The notes beneath the pieces were generated by a model. It was given only the letters and a program-made list of their open reading frames with translations. It ran no database searches and was not told the origin of the DNA. The position numbers and the translations under genes are program-made. Of a DNA stretch of 64,000 bases, positions 49,901-63,384 are shown in pieces. Origin of the DNA: Colletes latitarsis (Eukaryota; Arthropoda; Insecta; Hymenoptera; Colletidae); the NCBI RefSeq assembly GCF_051014445.1, contig NC_135137.1, forward strand, positions 34,101,501 through 34,165,500, read 5' to 3'. The stretch's first letter is position 1. Each line of letters begins with the position of its first letter.

Positions 49901-51570
49901 CAAATCGTATAAAAATGATATACGGACCTCAATTTACTTCGCGAGTCGCCACGATATTTGAACGTACAGCATACACGGTGTTTATAAATTTAACAGACTA
50001 CAAGCTACCCGGAGAATTGATTCACAGCAAAATTAATGAAAACGCAGTCTCCTTTTTCTTTCCAAACAATTCCCTTTATTACCACGACAGCAGCGAAAAG
50101 CCCCGCAGGACCATAAACTATAATTTTCTGTCCACGGCAATTATATCCGCCGCGAGACTTCCTACGAGTTGTCTGGGTAGTACATTGTGTGTTCTTACCG
50201 CGAAACAGGATGGTGCAACGATGAAGAAAACCAGGGGAAAAAGAACCAGCTAAGGAATTATCAGTGATTACGCGTCGCTGAATCGGGAAAAGTAGCTACG
50301 GTATCGATTTAACGACACGTTTATTAATACCTATTCTCAAACATATAATTGAGGGGTGAAATAGATCAAGTATCATTGAGATATCAACGAGACAGTAAAT
50401 TTAAAGCTGTCTATATGTTTAAATGAGAGAAATATTGGGTAAAGGGACCAATATATTTTCTTTTAAAACGTATCGATAATATATAAACTAAAACGAAATA
50501 CGAGAGCACTTTAATCTTTGGTACGCTTTGACGGTTCTAATAAGTTTCAACTCCCCTTCACCAATCAAATTTTATATCTTTCCTTCTACACCGATGTTCG
50601 GTGACTTTATGAGTTTCTTTAAGGCTTGTTTCTTCGTTTATCCGCGGTGAAATGGACGAGGAAAGTGGTATCGAAATTCCACCGCGAACAAGGAGGGGCG
50701 CTACACAAAACAGAATTGTCGCGATAAAGTTTCACGATTACGCGTAAAAGTGGAACGCAGCAGTTAAGACTACGATGATTTCTCGTGAAAAGTAAACAGG
50801 ACAAAAAATAACAACAACAGACGCCTAAAAGAGTAACGAGAAATTTCGGTAGAGATATCCTCGATTCGTGTGGGTGGGACGAATTCGTGACAATCGAATT
50901 TTTCCATAATTTCGTAAATGAATATACGCGGGACAGGATAAATTACAGACGATTTGCATTCTGGTACGCGAGAGCGCGGGCAATAGTACATCGACGCGAG
51001 CTAGAAGTGGAATCGGTTCAATTTCTGCCTACCATAAATCGTCATATCAAATTCCGGCACTCTTAACCTCGTTTAGGACAAACAGCATTATCGACCGCTC
51101 AATTAATGTCCGAAAGGATGGCAGAGTTCCTGTGTACCGTCGAGTGTACATCGACGGGGGTTGTTAATCATCGTTTTCCGTGATTTTCCGCTGGTCGAGC
51201 TTAATTTGGGTCGCAACTGATTTGCGTTAACCAAGAACGCGATTTGCGCGATTATTAGATCGCGTTAAAAAAAAAGTAAAAATATTTAGCGTAGTTTAAA
51301 ATTGTCTCGACAGGACACGAATGATTTCATCTTGCTTGTAAATAGCATTTGATTATTTGGGTAAATTTTCGTTTCTTTTCATTTCAATTTTCTATGTGTA
51401 AAATTCCATAAAAATTAGGGAATTATGTTCTTTGTTAAACACATTGAAATTGAAAATGTCGATTCTTTGATTGCAATTTGCTTAAGAATACACGAAAGGG
51501 AAACAATTTGATACGATAACTCCTGACTGTACGTTTGACTCGTTTGTCAGGGAAAGAAGAATGGCAAAAT
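46946..51570. other. Non-coding stretch without a recognisable gene
   Basis: Mixed AT-rich and CG-rich DNA. The plus frame at 49,915-50,253 (112 codons) has no recognisable domain. CGC|GTAAGTTTGC on the minus strand at about 48,090 is a donor-like word. A (GA)9 run is listed separately. No tRNA, rRNA or shared repeat was found. Confidence 0.55.
48598..48615. repeat. (GA)9 microsatellite
   Basis: A perfect GA run in a purine-rich stretch (48,580-48,630). It could serve as a GAGA-type site but is more simply a microsatellite. Confidence 0.9.
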
Positions 51571-52150
51571 AGCACTTACCGGCCGACGCAACGTTAAACA
51601 AGCACGTCGAACGCTGCACGGGTTCGCCAACAACCGTGGCGCAGAAAATGAGACTCGTTAAAGGTGCTCCCGGTGGCGTTCAAGTCGTTCGAAGTCACGA
51701 ACAGACGGTGGTACGCACCGCGGGGACCGTTTCGGGTGCCAATGTAATTGGCACGCTTTGTGACATCGTCACGAGAGAACACGCGACGATCTCTCTTAGC
51801 AGCGTTCTGGCTTCCATTAGCGAGTAGGTTAGAGGGGTGAGCACTCGTTCGTCTTTCTTTCTCCGTTCGTTCCCCGACCCGTGTATCTGTCCTCCCTCGA
51901 AAGCTGTCTCCGTTCAGCCGTCTGGCTGTTCTCTTTTCCGGCTCTGTTCAACCCCCGAACCCTTTACTCCTTTCAGTCTGGCGCACCAGCTCTCCAGTCC
52001 CTGGCCCTCTTCGTTGCAATCAGAAAAGCAGCCGCGGACGTGATTGATGGTGGGTCTAACCGGGAAGCGTCGGTCTCTTTCAACGTTTATCCAAGCACCT
52101 AGCCCGAACTCTCCTCTACAACCCGCGGTGCTCACTTTTTTCATACTTTC
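51571..52150 (-). promoter_or_regulatory. Possible minus-strand first exon and promoter region
   Basis: At the left edge the minus strand reads GCGTCGGCCG|GTAAGTGC (junction 51,580/51,579), an almost ideal donor. The DNA upstream on that strand (52,140 down to about 51,830) is purine-rich, with GAGGGAGG and GAGAAAGAAAG-type words like the islands at 18.6 and 24.0 kb. No pyrimidine-tract acceptor is visible in it, so a first (non-coding) exon with a promoter beyond fits better than an internal exon. The last 32 codons before the donor are open in one frame but match nothing known. Confidence 0.3.
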
Positions 52151-55100
52151 CCTTTTTCCTCGACCCTTTTGTTCTCGGGTTTACGTACGTGGATACAATT
52201 AGATAGCTGCCAGGTACGTTTTATCGTCAAAGATGGACAGACGGCCAATTCTTCGGCTCTCGAGGCTGCCAGAATCGTCAGAATTTTTATCTGGGACAGT
52301 ACTACTAATCACGATGAGAACAAAGACTCGATCGTCTTAATCCCCTTTGTAAAAATAAAACTCAATCGTTTCTACTATCCAAACATCTGAGTCTCTTCTG
52401 TTCTTGTCTACAGCTTGCTCACTTTTTGCCCGCGTTTCCAGTTTCGTTCCGCTTTTGTCTTTCCCGTTTCGCAGCTGACTAACCGGGCGAGATCTCGTCG
52501 CGGGGGTGGGCACCGGGAAGCCTGTTTAAACGGGCGACAGGTACGACAATCTGTCGTCGCGCTCCGACCCAATCGTGCATGAAAATTTCGATTGAATCCC
52601 TGACGCGGTCATGATCCGTTTAACGCGTCAAGCGAACGCTCCGGGGTAATCACGCGTTAACCACTTAATTCGAGCCGTAATTTTTAGATTAACGGATCGA
52701 ACGTGGCCCGCCCGCCGCCCGGTCAACGGGATTTCCTCGATTACGGATTCCGGTCACGCGCCTCGGTGTTTTTTCAATCGCGTTCCTCTCCGTGCTCGGT
52801 AAATTCGGTTCGCTTCGTTTTGGAATCGGTGAATCGGGGTGTAATGGTTTTGTTTTTAAATCTTGTCACGCGCGCGTTCCTCGTACTCCCGTCCACGCTC
52901 GATTTCAATATTGATTCACGCTTCTAATTATTAGCGAGGGAATAAAAGAATGACTCTGGTCTACATACTTCATTGTAATACTAAAAATAGAAATAATAAG
53001 AAAAGTTGCTAGAAATGATTAAGAATGTATGTTTCATTTCAGAAAATACTTTTGTCAACTATTTTTGAGCTTCACAGGGAAGGCTAGTGAGAACGAGAAT
53101 ACGAGTCTAGCAAAACTACACGCATTTTATGCGATCGTTGGGAGGGTTTGGAATTTAACAAGCGCACGAGAAGCTTGATACAACTATCGGTTGGTGAACT
53201 ATCGGAGAATTAGTAAAATTAGGTTTCCCTCATTTCCCGGGGAAAACCAATTACAGCCGTTTGCAGATTTCCGGAGTTCCTAATTCCAGTGACCACCGGT
53301 TAGAAACAACGCCACCGGATCACACAATTTACTACGTTCCCGAGCTTCCCTGGCGATTCGTGGCTCGTTTCGTCATTACTTCCAAGCATCGAGAACTGGT
53401 AGTGACCGAGAAGCGCCCAATAGTGCCGTTCTGCGTCCTTCGATCACCACAATTTCATTTTTATCGCGATATAAACCCTACGCTGTTAACTCCGAGACTT
53501 CGTATTTCGATACAGGCTCAGCATTTATATTTAATTGCAAAGCAATTCCTTGGTGAGAACATTATTCTACAATTTTGCACGAAGAAACGTACAGCGAATT
53601 ATATCCCTTTCAAAGGCAATATTAAATCAAAACATTAGTTCGAAAGACTCCATGACGTAACCTGATTAAAGCAAGTTTAAACGCAGTTGCAAGATTCGTT
53701 ACCGTTGATATTTTCGGACGCGGACTAAAAATATTAGAAATAAATATGGCTGCTTATTTCCGCGCCACCGAGTATTGCTCAGACGAGAGTGGAAAAATAA
53801 GGAAAAGTAAATGTATATACCGAGCGCGGGCGCGAGTTGACGCACCAAATACTCTGGAAACTCCCGGAGTCCCGTAATTAGTTGCGAACTTATCAAAACT
53901 CGATAAGTATCTGCGGAAGGTACACAGCCCGATTCGTCGAAAGAATCTCCCGACGCCAGCGGCGGTAAGTGTGAAAGAACGATTCCGCGATGAAACTTCG
54001 AGGACCGACTTAATTACGCCATCTCCTGGGGAACGGCGCGCCGCGCGCGATCTTAATCCACTTCGCCGAGACACGCCGTGATTATCTTGTCCCAGGAAAT
54101 TGCCGATCGATCGGCCAAACATATTTCTTTCCCCCGGGTTCCCGTTCCCTTCCACGCCTCGTTCCCGAGATACTACAAATCGGGACCTCGGAGGAATCCA
54201 ATTTGAAACGTGAAATAATATGGATACACTGCGGCGACACGAGGCACTCAGAACTCGAAAATATCGCCTCGATTCACGAGCCAACGAATTCAATCGTCGA
54301 TACGCTTCCTTTTGATTTGTCTACCTCTCGTCTCTGCTGGATCGTTTTCTCTGCGCCGGCGAAACTGTGCTCGGTACAGTCTCGGATACACGGTGCTCCA
54401 GATCGATTATCGAAGACCGCTAAGTACCCTCTCCTTTTCTCGGTGTGTCCCCTCGAAAGCCCTCGTCGAAATTGCCTTCTCCTGGAGCCCACCTTCCTCG
54501 CTCCATGTAAATATTATCCGGTCACCCTCCAGAAGAGGGAAATAAACATCTCGATTTCGCATCTCTAAATAGAAAAATCGCCGAGGTCAACGTTTCCTGA
54601 ACACACCTCGATTCTTGCATTCGTTTCTCGAAGTCCACTGGTACGACAGTACTTTTCAATGAAACATGCAATAGTGCTAATGATTTTTGTAACTTCGTGC
54701 TTTATAATAAATAAAATATATTTCGACTTCTTTTCCCTTACAGTCGAGACGAAAATCTCTTAAAATTTCGAATCCTCAAAGTTCAAAGTACGGTCAGCGA
54801 GTCCAAAGACGCCTCGACGTGGCAAGATGAACTTTTACGAGCGGGACCAAAGACGCGTCCCTGATGGAAGATTTCGCGGTATCGTTGGAATTTTATATCG
54901 CGGCGGGGGAGGCACGAGCCGGCCGCGGAACGCGAGTTTTCGATTAAACGGGGACCAACTATTCGAGGGCGGCGCGCGACCGGTCCGAGTGTGAAAAATG
55001 TTAACAGGACGCTCTCGCCGGATTGTTCTGCAGTTTCGCTAACTATTCGAGGCATTCGATGGCCGCGAGGCTTCGTCTCCGCGCCCCCCGTGTACCCAGA

Positions 55101-55615
55101 AGCTCGTACACTTTCCGCAGACAAGTAGGCACGCGGCCGCCGCGAATTTCGATGAAGCTCCGATTGTTTTCCACTTGATTATCCGGAAAACCACATTGCG
55201 GCGCGCCCCGATTCTCGGCTTGGCCATAACTCGGCCAGGCAGCCTGCACCGCGGCCAACTATTCGCATATTGGTTAATTTAACGTGTTGCTCCTGCCTGG
55301 ACTCTGCCGGCTGAGCGCAGGCGATTAATTATTTATCCAACGACCCGGACCGCGTGTCCTGATTGATTAAAGAGTTCCCCGAGATGCTTGCTGTTACTGC
55401 GCGCGATAAGCCCGGCTCGATCGTTGGCTGACACGCTCATTGCACGTGGTATTTTAATATTTAATACTTTATCTATCGTATCTTTTTATTTAAACGTTCG
55501 TTATTTACCAGTAAACGTCCTTCCTTCATATTTCATTGTTCTGTACTACTTTTTGATTGGAGAAAGGTTTCCGTACTCGTCACCAGCGGGACGCTTAAGC
55601 TGTAGCTCTGTAGAA
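52151..55615. other. Non-coding stretch with isolated splice-like signals
   Basis: The plus frame at 53,261-53,638 (125 codons) and the minus frame at 53,754-54,293 (179 codons) have no recognisable domains. GCG|GTAAGTGT on the plus strand at about 53,963-53,970 is a good donor preceded by 30 open codons (ending KNLPTPAA), with no convincing acceptor. An acceptor at 54,743 is listed separately. Confidence 0.5.
54721..54864 (+). other. Strong acceptor followed by a 39-codon open frame
   Basis: TTTCGACTTCTTTTCCCTTACAG (54,721-54,743) is an excellent pyrimidine tract and AG. From 54,745 a frame reads RDENLLKFRILKVQ... to a TGA at 54,862-54,864. The translation has a balanced, protein-like composition but matches no family I recognise. 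It could be a terminal exon; no strong donor lies inside it. Confidence 0.25.
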
Positions 55616-56125
55616 TTGACTATTGTAGGAGTTATGGACGTTTGAGTTTTTCTCACTTTACATGGTCAATGAACAACTTTTGGAATATTTTTGGAATTTC
55701 TACATATTCTTCACTAAAATACGCGTTATTTGCTTTTTGAAACATTAAAATCCTTCAATCCGTTCAGAAGTTATGACGTTTTAAAGATACGCATGAAATT
55801 TCAGGGAAACATATCAACGGTATAGTCAGACATTATATTTTCGCTAAGGAATTTTTTTCTCGAAAATGCGTAGGATTTCGGGGGTATGTCTATTCACCAA
55901 AAATGATTGTAATTGATCCCTGCAACTAAATATAATTTTTCCAGAATGATTTGAAAAAATTTTTTTTCGCCAAAAAATTTCTCCACTAATTGAATTTTTT
56001 TCTCGTAACTGGATAGGATTTCGGAGATATGCCTATTGACTGAAAATGATTGTAATTGACCCCTGCAATTGTAAATAATTTTTCCAGAATGATTTGAAAC
56101 TTTTTAATTTTGCCGAAAAATTTTC
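55616..56125 (+). repeat. Paired-unit repeat family, copy C (fragment)
   Basis: It begins inside the core (TGTAGGAGTTATGGACGTTTG) and lacks the AAATTGGACC segment of the other copies, which suggests an internal deletion. It retains CCGTTCAGAAGTTATGACG and two units starting at 55,849 and 55,992 (143 bp apart), and ends near CCGAAAAATTTT. Terminal inverted repeats are absent. Confidence 0.85.
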
Positions 56126-59100
56126 TGGTCCGTATGACAGTCAGAAGTGGCCGAAGACCTTGTGTACACTATTCAACCGATGTCTAAGGTAGGGTTTGCT
56201 ATCGATAAATCCACTAGCAGGCTCAGACTGCAACAGCCCGAGTTGCCAACAGCCCGCATAAGGAAATTAAATTTCCCGTTTACCGTGTAATGAATAAGTA
56301 AATAATTGCGTACACGGCGTTCGACGCATCTCCAGAATCACAGCGGGGGGGTTGTTGAACCTTCTTATTTGCAGCCTCCGTGTAAAATTTGTATGAGTCA
56401 TGCCTTTAATCAAGGGAGAGCACTCCGGTGGAAAAATAAAACAGAAAAGTGACGTGGATGGGCGAACGAGAACGGGTTCGTTCGACGGACATGTTTCCGA
56501 CGTGACGGCGGGACTAAGGGGCAAATAAAGCGTTATTTGGCCAACTCGAGCGCGACTTTCCAAGACCCAGGGGCAACCAGGAGCCCTCAGGGTTCTCGTT
56601 ATACCCCATGGGGCGGGGACCCATTCATTCCAAGAGTTCGATCGAGGAGCGTCTCCGGCAATCATTTTCAATTTATTCCGAGAAAGCCCGCAAAAACCTA
56701 AAGCGAAGCGGTTCGCCCTTGCGTCCATTCCCCGCCGCTTTGCCGCCCCTTGCGAGGATTTCTAAATTAAATCCACCATATCAGACACGTTTTATTTAAT
56801 CAGCTCCCCGAGCAACCCCTATGCCCGTCCACCGGGCTCGTCTTAAACGACTTTCAAAGCCCCGGTGGCTGCCTGTTAACCGAAACGAAATCACGGGATA
56901 GACGCAGACGGGAGGATGTATATTCGCGACGGGGAACCTCGGACGAATTGAATGCGAAGTGACGGAATAGGAAAAACCGAAGAAAAGACGGCTCCTTTCG
57001 TCTCCTGTTGGCCCCCCGGAAACGGGAAGAGTCGAACGTGTCAGACGACGATTCGCGAGAACATGTTTCCAAGGATAGAGTCATGTCTAAAATTCCAAGA
57101 TATTGAACACATATTATTGAAAATATTGCGTCTATAATAACGTCAGACTGGGGTAGTGTTTGACTCTCTGATATGTTCCTGACCTTAGGTTTAGGTTTGC
57201 ATAATTGTCACATCTTTAGATACTGGTAACAGTGATCCTACGTGATTAATTTCTTATTTATAAATCAGGCTGTTTGGTTACGCGAGTCATTGCAGAGGGA
57301 AAACACCTTCTCTTCTACCGGAGGCAGTTTCGTCCTGGGATTCCTGGAAGTCAGCCTGCGCAACAATAGGTGAACAATTCCATCATCAGATTCCCTGGAC
57401 ATACCGCGCGTATGCTGTCCAAGAATCCTACGTTACGGTGGTCTGCAAGCAATAAACCTAAACATCGAGGCGTGAAGGTACTCGAGGTCTTCTCCCGCTT
57501 AATTGTGTCGCTGTCCATTTTCCTTGAAATTCTCTATCAGCCTTTTAATTCAATTAGGTACTTGGTATTTAATAAAATCTAATTCCTGGATGTTTACGAC
57601 TTTGATGCAATTATTATCGCCAGTCCCGTGACTCGGAGAATATTTTTCCTAGTCAAAGTCGAGGAATTTAATTCACCGACTCCACAATCTTCCCCAATTT
57701 TCCGCAGCCCCGAGTTCTTCGAAAGCTGCTAAGAAAAGCGACCCGCGGACCGGTCGTGGGTCGGAAAAAGGCGGATCGCGGAGGAGAAATAGAAGCATCC
57801 GGCGCTCTTAATTCGTCGCTGATAAAGAAGCTGGATGGTCTTCGTAGCGTGGGCGGGCAGCGATTAAAAATAATCCTCAGGTACTTCGTCGCTCGCGGCT
57901 CGTTGACGAATGATCTTATTAAGAGATTAAACGCAAAAGAGCCACCTCGCTTCCTCGTTTCCTAATATTAATACAGCTTTCGAGGGATTATGCCGCCCCG
58001 CGGGGTTGTACACTTTTTTATCGGCCCATAATGACGGTAAGTAATGAAGTTAAACCGACTTCTTTCTGTAGCCGCTTCTTTCGTTCGGTTTTCTTCCGTT
58101 CCTTCGTTTCTCGACGAAAGGATCCATCGAGATCGTCGTCCAGCGGCGTAAGAAAGGGTCACAGGCGGTTCCGTGCGATGTAGCGTCGCACTTTGAATGC
58201 CAAATTCGCGTGTATCCCATCCGTCGCGATCTTAAGAGACCTCTCGGAATTTCCGCCAACTCCGCGAGATCCGCGTCCTCTCTCAGCTAATTAGAAAGCC
58301 GTAGCGACGGTACACAGATGAAGGGGGGAGAAGTAAGGCGGAAGACGAGCGTCCTTTTCATGAAAAAGAGAGCCGACCAAAGGAACGAAACTGAACAGTC
58401 TTTGGACCGTGGACCGATAAGACGGTGGCATCTTCTTAAATGCCCGAGATCCGTATCTCCGTGTTTAATATTAAGCGTATTCCTTTTGATATTCTTACGA
58501 GCTGCCGCACTTCCAGAGTCTCTTAACAGGTTAGCCGGATAAAAGGGATCCCGTGGACGCGGACCCGATGGAGAGCCCAGGCGTCACGGGAGACGGAGGA
58601 CGCTTTGACGAATACTTCGCAGCCACTTTGCACGGATAATCGCGTGATCGCCGGGAGTTTATCTCCAGTCATTTATCTCTGAATGAGGTCGGATCAGCGA
58701 GGGGCGTCGAACGCCGCGAAACCTGCTCGACGTTGTTCGGCTGACTAACGGTCGCGTTGCGACACGTATTTGCGAATGGCTTTGCACGCGGGACGACTTC
58801 GAGGCAAACGACCAACGTGCTTCGCTAAATACTCCGTAAACGCAAGTCCAAAGCAGGTGGATTCGAAAGTTTCGACGAAAAAAAAATACATTAACTTGTA
58901 TGGTACCACTCTGGTAATTTGAGTCATCTTCAATTTGAACACTTACTATGGTTGTAAAATTTATATTAGTTGGAACGAATATAATGACCCGCGTAAGTCA
59001 GCTTCGAGTCGTCTATTTAACCCCCGTTGAGTACAAACGGTTAATGGGTTATTACATGTATTGCAGCGATCTGTTGGCTACAAGGTCGCACAGCAAGATT

Positions 59101-62100
59101 CTGTTTGCTGTCTATAATATCTGCTTGCCTCGAGATGCTCTGGCCCTTAGGCTAGACGTATACTATTGACTTCGTGTCGTACAATAAATTAGTCCATACG
59201 GTACAAGATACGAAGCGTACATGCTTAATCACTGTTCCTCGAATCGACCGGTGTGCACACTCTTAAATGAGTTTGCGTCTTTTAATAGCATGGACTGAAC
59301 CGTCGTTCGACGAACGGTCGATAGCACGGTCCTAGTCTTATAATTTTAGCATTCAAAGATTTCTCCGGATAAGCTTCAAATTAATTGACGAGCGACTACC
59401 ATTTTAGCATCCTGCGATTTTTATAATCCGAAACAAGACACGACGATACAGTTGCTCGGACAACCGAGAATATTGCACCACGGATGCTTGTAAAAATGAA
59501 AATTCTGACAGAGACGCCGTTGACAAGGGTACAACGAATGGATTCAATTATAAATTAACGACGTCGACAGGAGCGATAATTTCGCCTCTCTCGACGATTC
59601 GCCTCAACGTGTCTATACAGAATTTGTCTTTCATGCTTTCCCTATTCAAGACGATGATTCGTGGCAAAGGCCGGCCGGCACAAAAGCTGAAAACAATCCG
59701 GCCGGATGATTGATGAGCGAGATTTAATGGGACTATATCCGACGTAGCAACCCCGTTAAGATAAAAGCGATTCTCATCCTAGTCCGCTACTTCCTTACGC
59801 AACGCGTTAGCCGATGATAATTCAAAGAACCTGCTCGTTCCCTTCTTTTTCCTACCATTCAACGGCGAATAATCCAAGAAAGAGTGCCCCGAAGGCCATT
59901 GTGTAGCAATCTTTGCGCCTCGTTAATAACGATTTCGACTGACGTCTAACAACCGTGCATACTAATATCCGATAAACATTACGACTCGATCCAAGTTGAA
60001 ATTGGATCTACTATTAATAAATTGTACACACATTGTCGTATAAAAAACAACGTATACGATGGCGACAGCCAGAGACTGCTGAGTTAACTTAAATAATAAA
60101 TACATAAAAGAAACAAGACAATCATCGTTCGAGTTGCTAAATTTTTACCCTTGTAAAATCTCGATTCCAACCAGAATCGCCCAGTGAATTTTTATTTTAT
60201 TTCAAAACCGTCGAACGTAGTAATTTTACGATCGATTTCTTGTTTTAGCGAGAAAACGAAGCGTTAAAAAAAACGCCAGAATCGAACATCGAAAATCGAG
60301 GAGAGTCGTTGAATTGCAGAATTACGCGCGACGCGTAAAAAGGTGGATCCATATTTGCTTCGCGTTAAATCATCCAGACTTTTCGTAAAAGGGTAGAGAT
60401 GTGATTTGATTAACGAGCATTGTGCTCGAGCCAGAGACAAGAATTTTGGATACGTTGTACGCACGGGGCATATCGAACGGTAACTAAACAATCTCGATTA
60501 AACGAAACTAAATATTGTTACTGGACAACGATTGAATGGAATCCGCGCGGCCCCGGCACGGCAAACACCGATGTATTTGCACCGCTCGCGCACAGCGATT
60601 TCATACTAATTGCGTTTTATCCCCGCGGTATCGTTTCGCCGCCGCGGGACTACTCGCACGGAAAAAGGAGTACGAGTGGTCCGTGAAAATCCCGTCCCGT
60701 GAAATTTCCTGGCCACGAGGCTTTATCGCCGGCTCGTGACGCGTCTGGCGTAAACTATTTTTCCCGGATACGGCGATGCTCGTTGCCCCGGTGTAATGGC
60801 CGATTAAACGCGAACGAGGACTGCCTGCGGGTGCACTTCGTCCCGCTAAACGCTGAAACAGAGACTAGTCGCCAGCCCCCAGGGTGCTCGCCGGAACACC
60901 GATGCGTGAACAGCACCACGGCCATTTAGATACGCGAGGCGTCTTAGAAATTATTTCGTGACCGCACACGTCGTAAATTAGGATTCTTGAATAGTTATAT
61001 CTGTCTAGAGCAGTTCAAAGCTATGATAAAATTTTTAGATTCGTTCGTGAACTAACTTCTGTCTTAAGAAAATATTCCATTGTGGGCTGAAATACCTCAG
61101 GATAGTGTTATAGTTTGGTGAACGCGCGATTCAGAATTTGTAAGGATGAGGAGTCGTCTGGAATCATTGCAAGTGACTCATAGCCGCGAACACATTCCAG
61201 ACAAGCGTTAAAAACAAGCTGCTGTTGTTCCGTCGATAAACCCGGAAGACGAGCGCTCGCGTAGGGTGCGACGCTGCGGAGGTTTACGAGCGGGTTTGTC
61301 GCAATGGCGCAACGATTTTCGACAGGAGAATTCCCCACCGACCACGGTCAGTTTTTTGCCTGTTAAGACGATCGACGATAACGGGAAAATAGAACGTCGT
61401 GTCCCCGACGGTCGTCGGGTCTATCGTTTTATCGCTCAGTTTAGGTAAGACCATAAACCGGCGTTAAGATCGCGGTTCAACCGCCACGGAAAATCGTCGA
61501 ACGAAACTACGAACATGAATCGCACGAAAGATATCGTGTTTCGGTTAATAATCCGACGTGTCGAACGTTAACGATCCAATTCTCCATACAGTACGCTTTC
61601 TTCGGACTAATTACAGGCATTTTGGTTTTAACAACAGGGGCGCAGTATGTCGCGTCCATTTTCTACCTGAACGAGTCGCAGTTAATCGCCTAACAACCGG
61701 ATGTCGACGTTCCAACGTTTACTGAACCGTGCTAACGATCGCCTTTCTAATTGCAATTTAAATCTTCAGCTTCTAAGGGTGTTGTCCCACCATTGTATCA
61801 ACCTCTTCCAATTACGTAAGTTCGTTTCGACTTTAAAAGGGAACAAAGAATTTTCGGACGACCAATTCACAAACTACCAGGCCCAGTTGTGAACTAACTA
61901 TTGTTCGTACTCGAGGCACGTCTAGCTCGAACCGAGCTCAGAGTGCAGTTAGTACTCTGATCCGGTCCAGCACTCTACAACTCACCCAATTTTAACTAAT
62001 TTCAGGTGAGCATGAATCTCTGCAACAACGTTCGCTTTCCTACGCCCCGGTTACAACTTTTGGCACGTAGAGTTCGAAGGTCAAGGTTTCCTGAAGTTGA

Positions 62101-63144
62101 CTCTACGGAGGCTGCGATATTCTTTCGCCAGTTTAACGTACACTAAATTCTCTTCTCTTCGATATGTATGTCATTCGTACTGCAGACATTGGAGGCCATT
62201 GTTCCTTCGATCAGTAAATTAAAATGTTAAACGGAATTATTATCAGCTTTAAATTAATAATAAATGATAGGACTTGCTACAGAGAATAAACATTTGTGAA
62301 TTTTTGGATACTAAATAATAATTATCTTTATAAATAGTGAATTACTCTGGAATTTCCAGAAAGAAGTTTGACTAAAATTTGCAAATCTAATTCAACTAAC
62401 CGAAAGCAAAGATCAAGAAGGGGGTAAAGGGGAAGTTCGGTGCAGAATTGGAAGCCAACGTCAGAAAGCTGAACCCATCCGGTCGCTACTGACATTATCG
62501 TCGCGTCGGGCATTTTTCAAGCGTCATGTCGGTTCACGCTTCGCGAATTCCAGACAGTACACCCCGGAGACCCGTCCTCCGCTCCAGACGACCGACACCT
62601 TTCGCGTGCACCCTCGACGAGCTAACGTATTTGCGTATCGACGTATCGCTAAACACGTTATTTATCTTCGTCAGTCGCGGTTGCGAGTCGGTCGCTGCGT
62701 ACCTGCCAGAGGAAGCACGAGCTCGCCCCCGCGGTTATGATGTATCGCGGGCCCATTCAGGTGCTCGTGCATAAACGCGCTAGCTCCGATGCGCGTTGCA
62801 TTGTGCCCCGGCCTCGTCAATCGACACGTCCTGAGCTTATCTTCGGATACGAGCTGTCTACCGCCTTATTACACTTTTTCTGCCCCGGGCAGACCGAGAG
62901 AAATTAGCCCCGCGACAATGGCTGCCAGGTATTACCCGTGCCGCGGTACGATCTTAAAGCCCATCCATCATCCTGCAACGGACGCTTACCTACGTCTAAT
63001 AAATATTATCATAATGTCGTACCCTCTCTCCCCTTCTCTGGCCATTGTGCGCGACGCGATCAACGTCCCACGGAGCCGTGGCAAGATTTGTCTGGTCGTC
63101 GACGCGTTTGACAAATAATAGTCGCGTACCGGGGACGTTATACT
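56126..63144. other. Long non-coding stretch with scattered splice-like signals
   Basis: CG-rich patches (56.3-57.1, 57.7-58.7, 60.5-60.9, 62.5-63.1 kb) hold many short frames, none recognisable. Donor-like words include ACG|GTAAGTAA (58,033-58,040, plus) and TAG|GTAAGC (about 62,984, minus). Plus-strand sites where AG and GT are adjacent occur at 61,444 (TTTAG|GTAAGA) and 62,005 (TTTCAG|GTGAGC). Two CCGGCCGG boxes lie 27 bp apart at 59,671 and 59,698. No RNA gene was recognised. Confidence 0.5.
61984..62011 (+). other. Fused acceptor-donor motif, second recursive-splice-like site
   Basis: TTTTAACTAATTTCAG|GTGAGC places an acceptor directly before a donor (junction 62,005/62,006), with CTAAT close upstream. 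The pyrimidine tract is short and the donor is GTGAGC, weaker than GTAAGT, so support is lower than for the minus-strand site at 12,205. Confidence 0.2.
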
Positions 63145-63360
63145 TTGCGCCACGGCAGAGATGCCAGAAAGGCACCGAAGGTGTTTTCCCACACTATGTC
63201 AGATCACGCGTACGTGAGCTCGTGGAGTTCCGGAAACCCGACAAAGACAAAATGACATATGCCCTCTTTCTCGATTCACCGAAACTGCCCAAAATAAGTT
63301 CGGACCGTCTCGTGGGAGTCGAGAGAGAAAGGCTCACACTTCCCTTCTCGCTCTTGAACA
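63145..63360 (+). repeat. About 210 bp repeat, plus-strand copy
   Basis: This is the partner of the minus-strand copy at 46,736-46,945. A frame runs through it (SRVRELVEFRKPDKDKM... to a stop at 63,363-63,365). The pattern of differences between the copies is near neutral, so I read this as a mobile or decayed sequence. It directly abuts the minisatellite that follows. Confidence 0.8.
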
Positions 63361-63384
63361 ACTAATATCCGACCTCCCGTCAAC

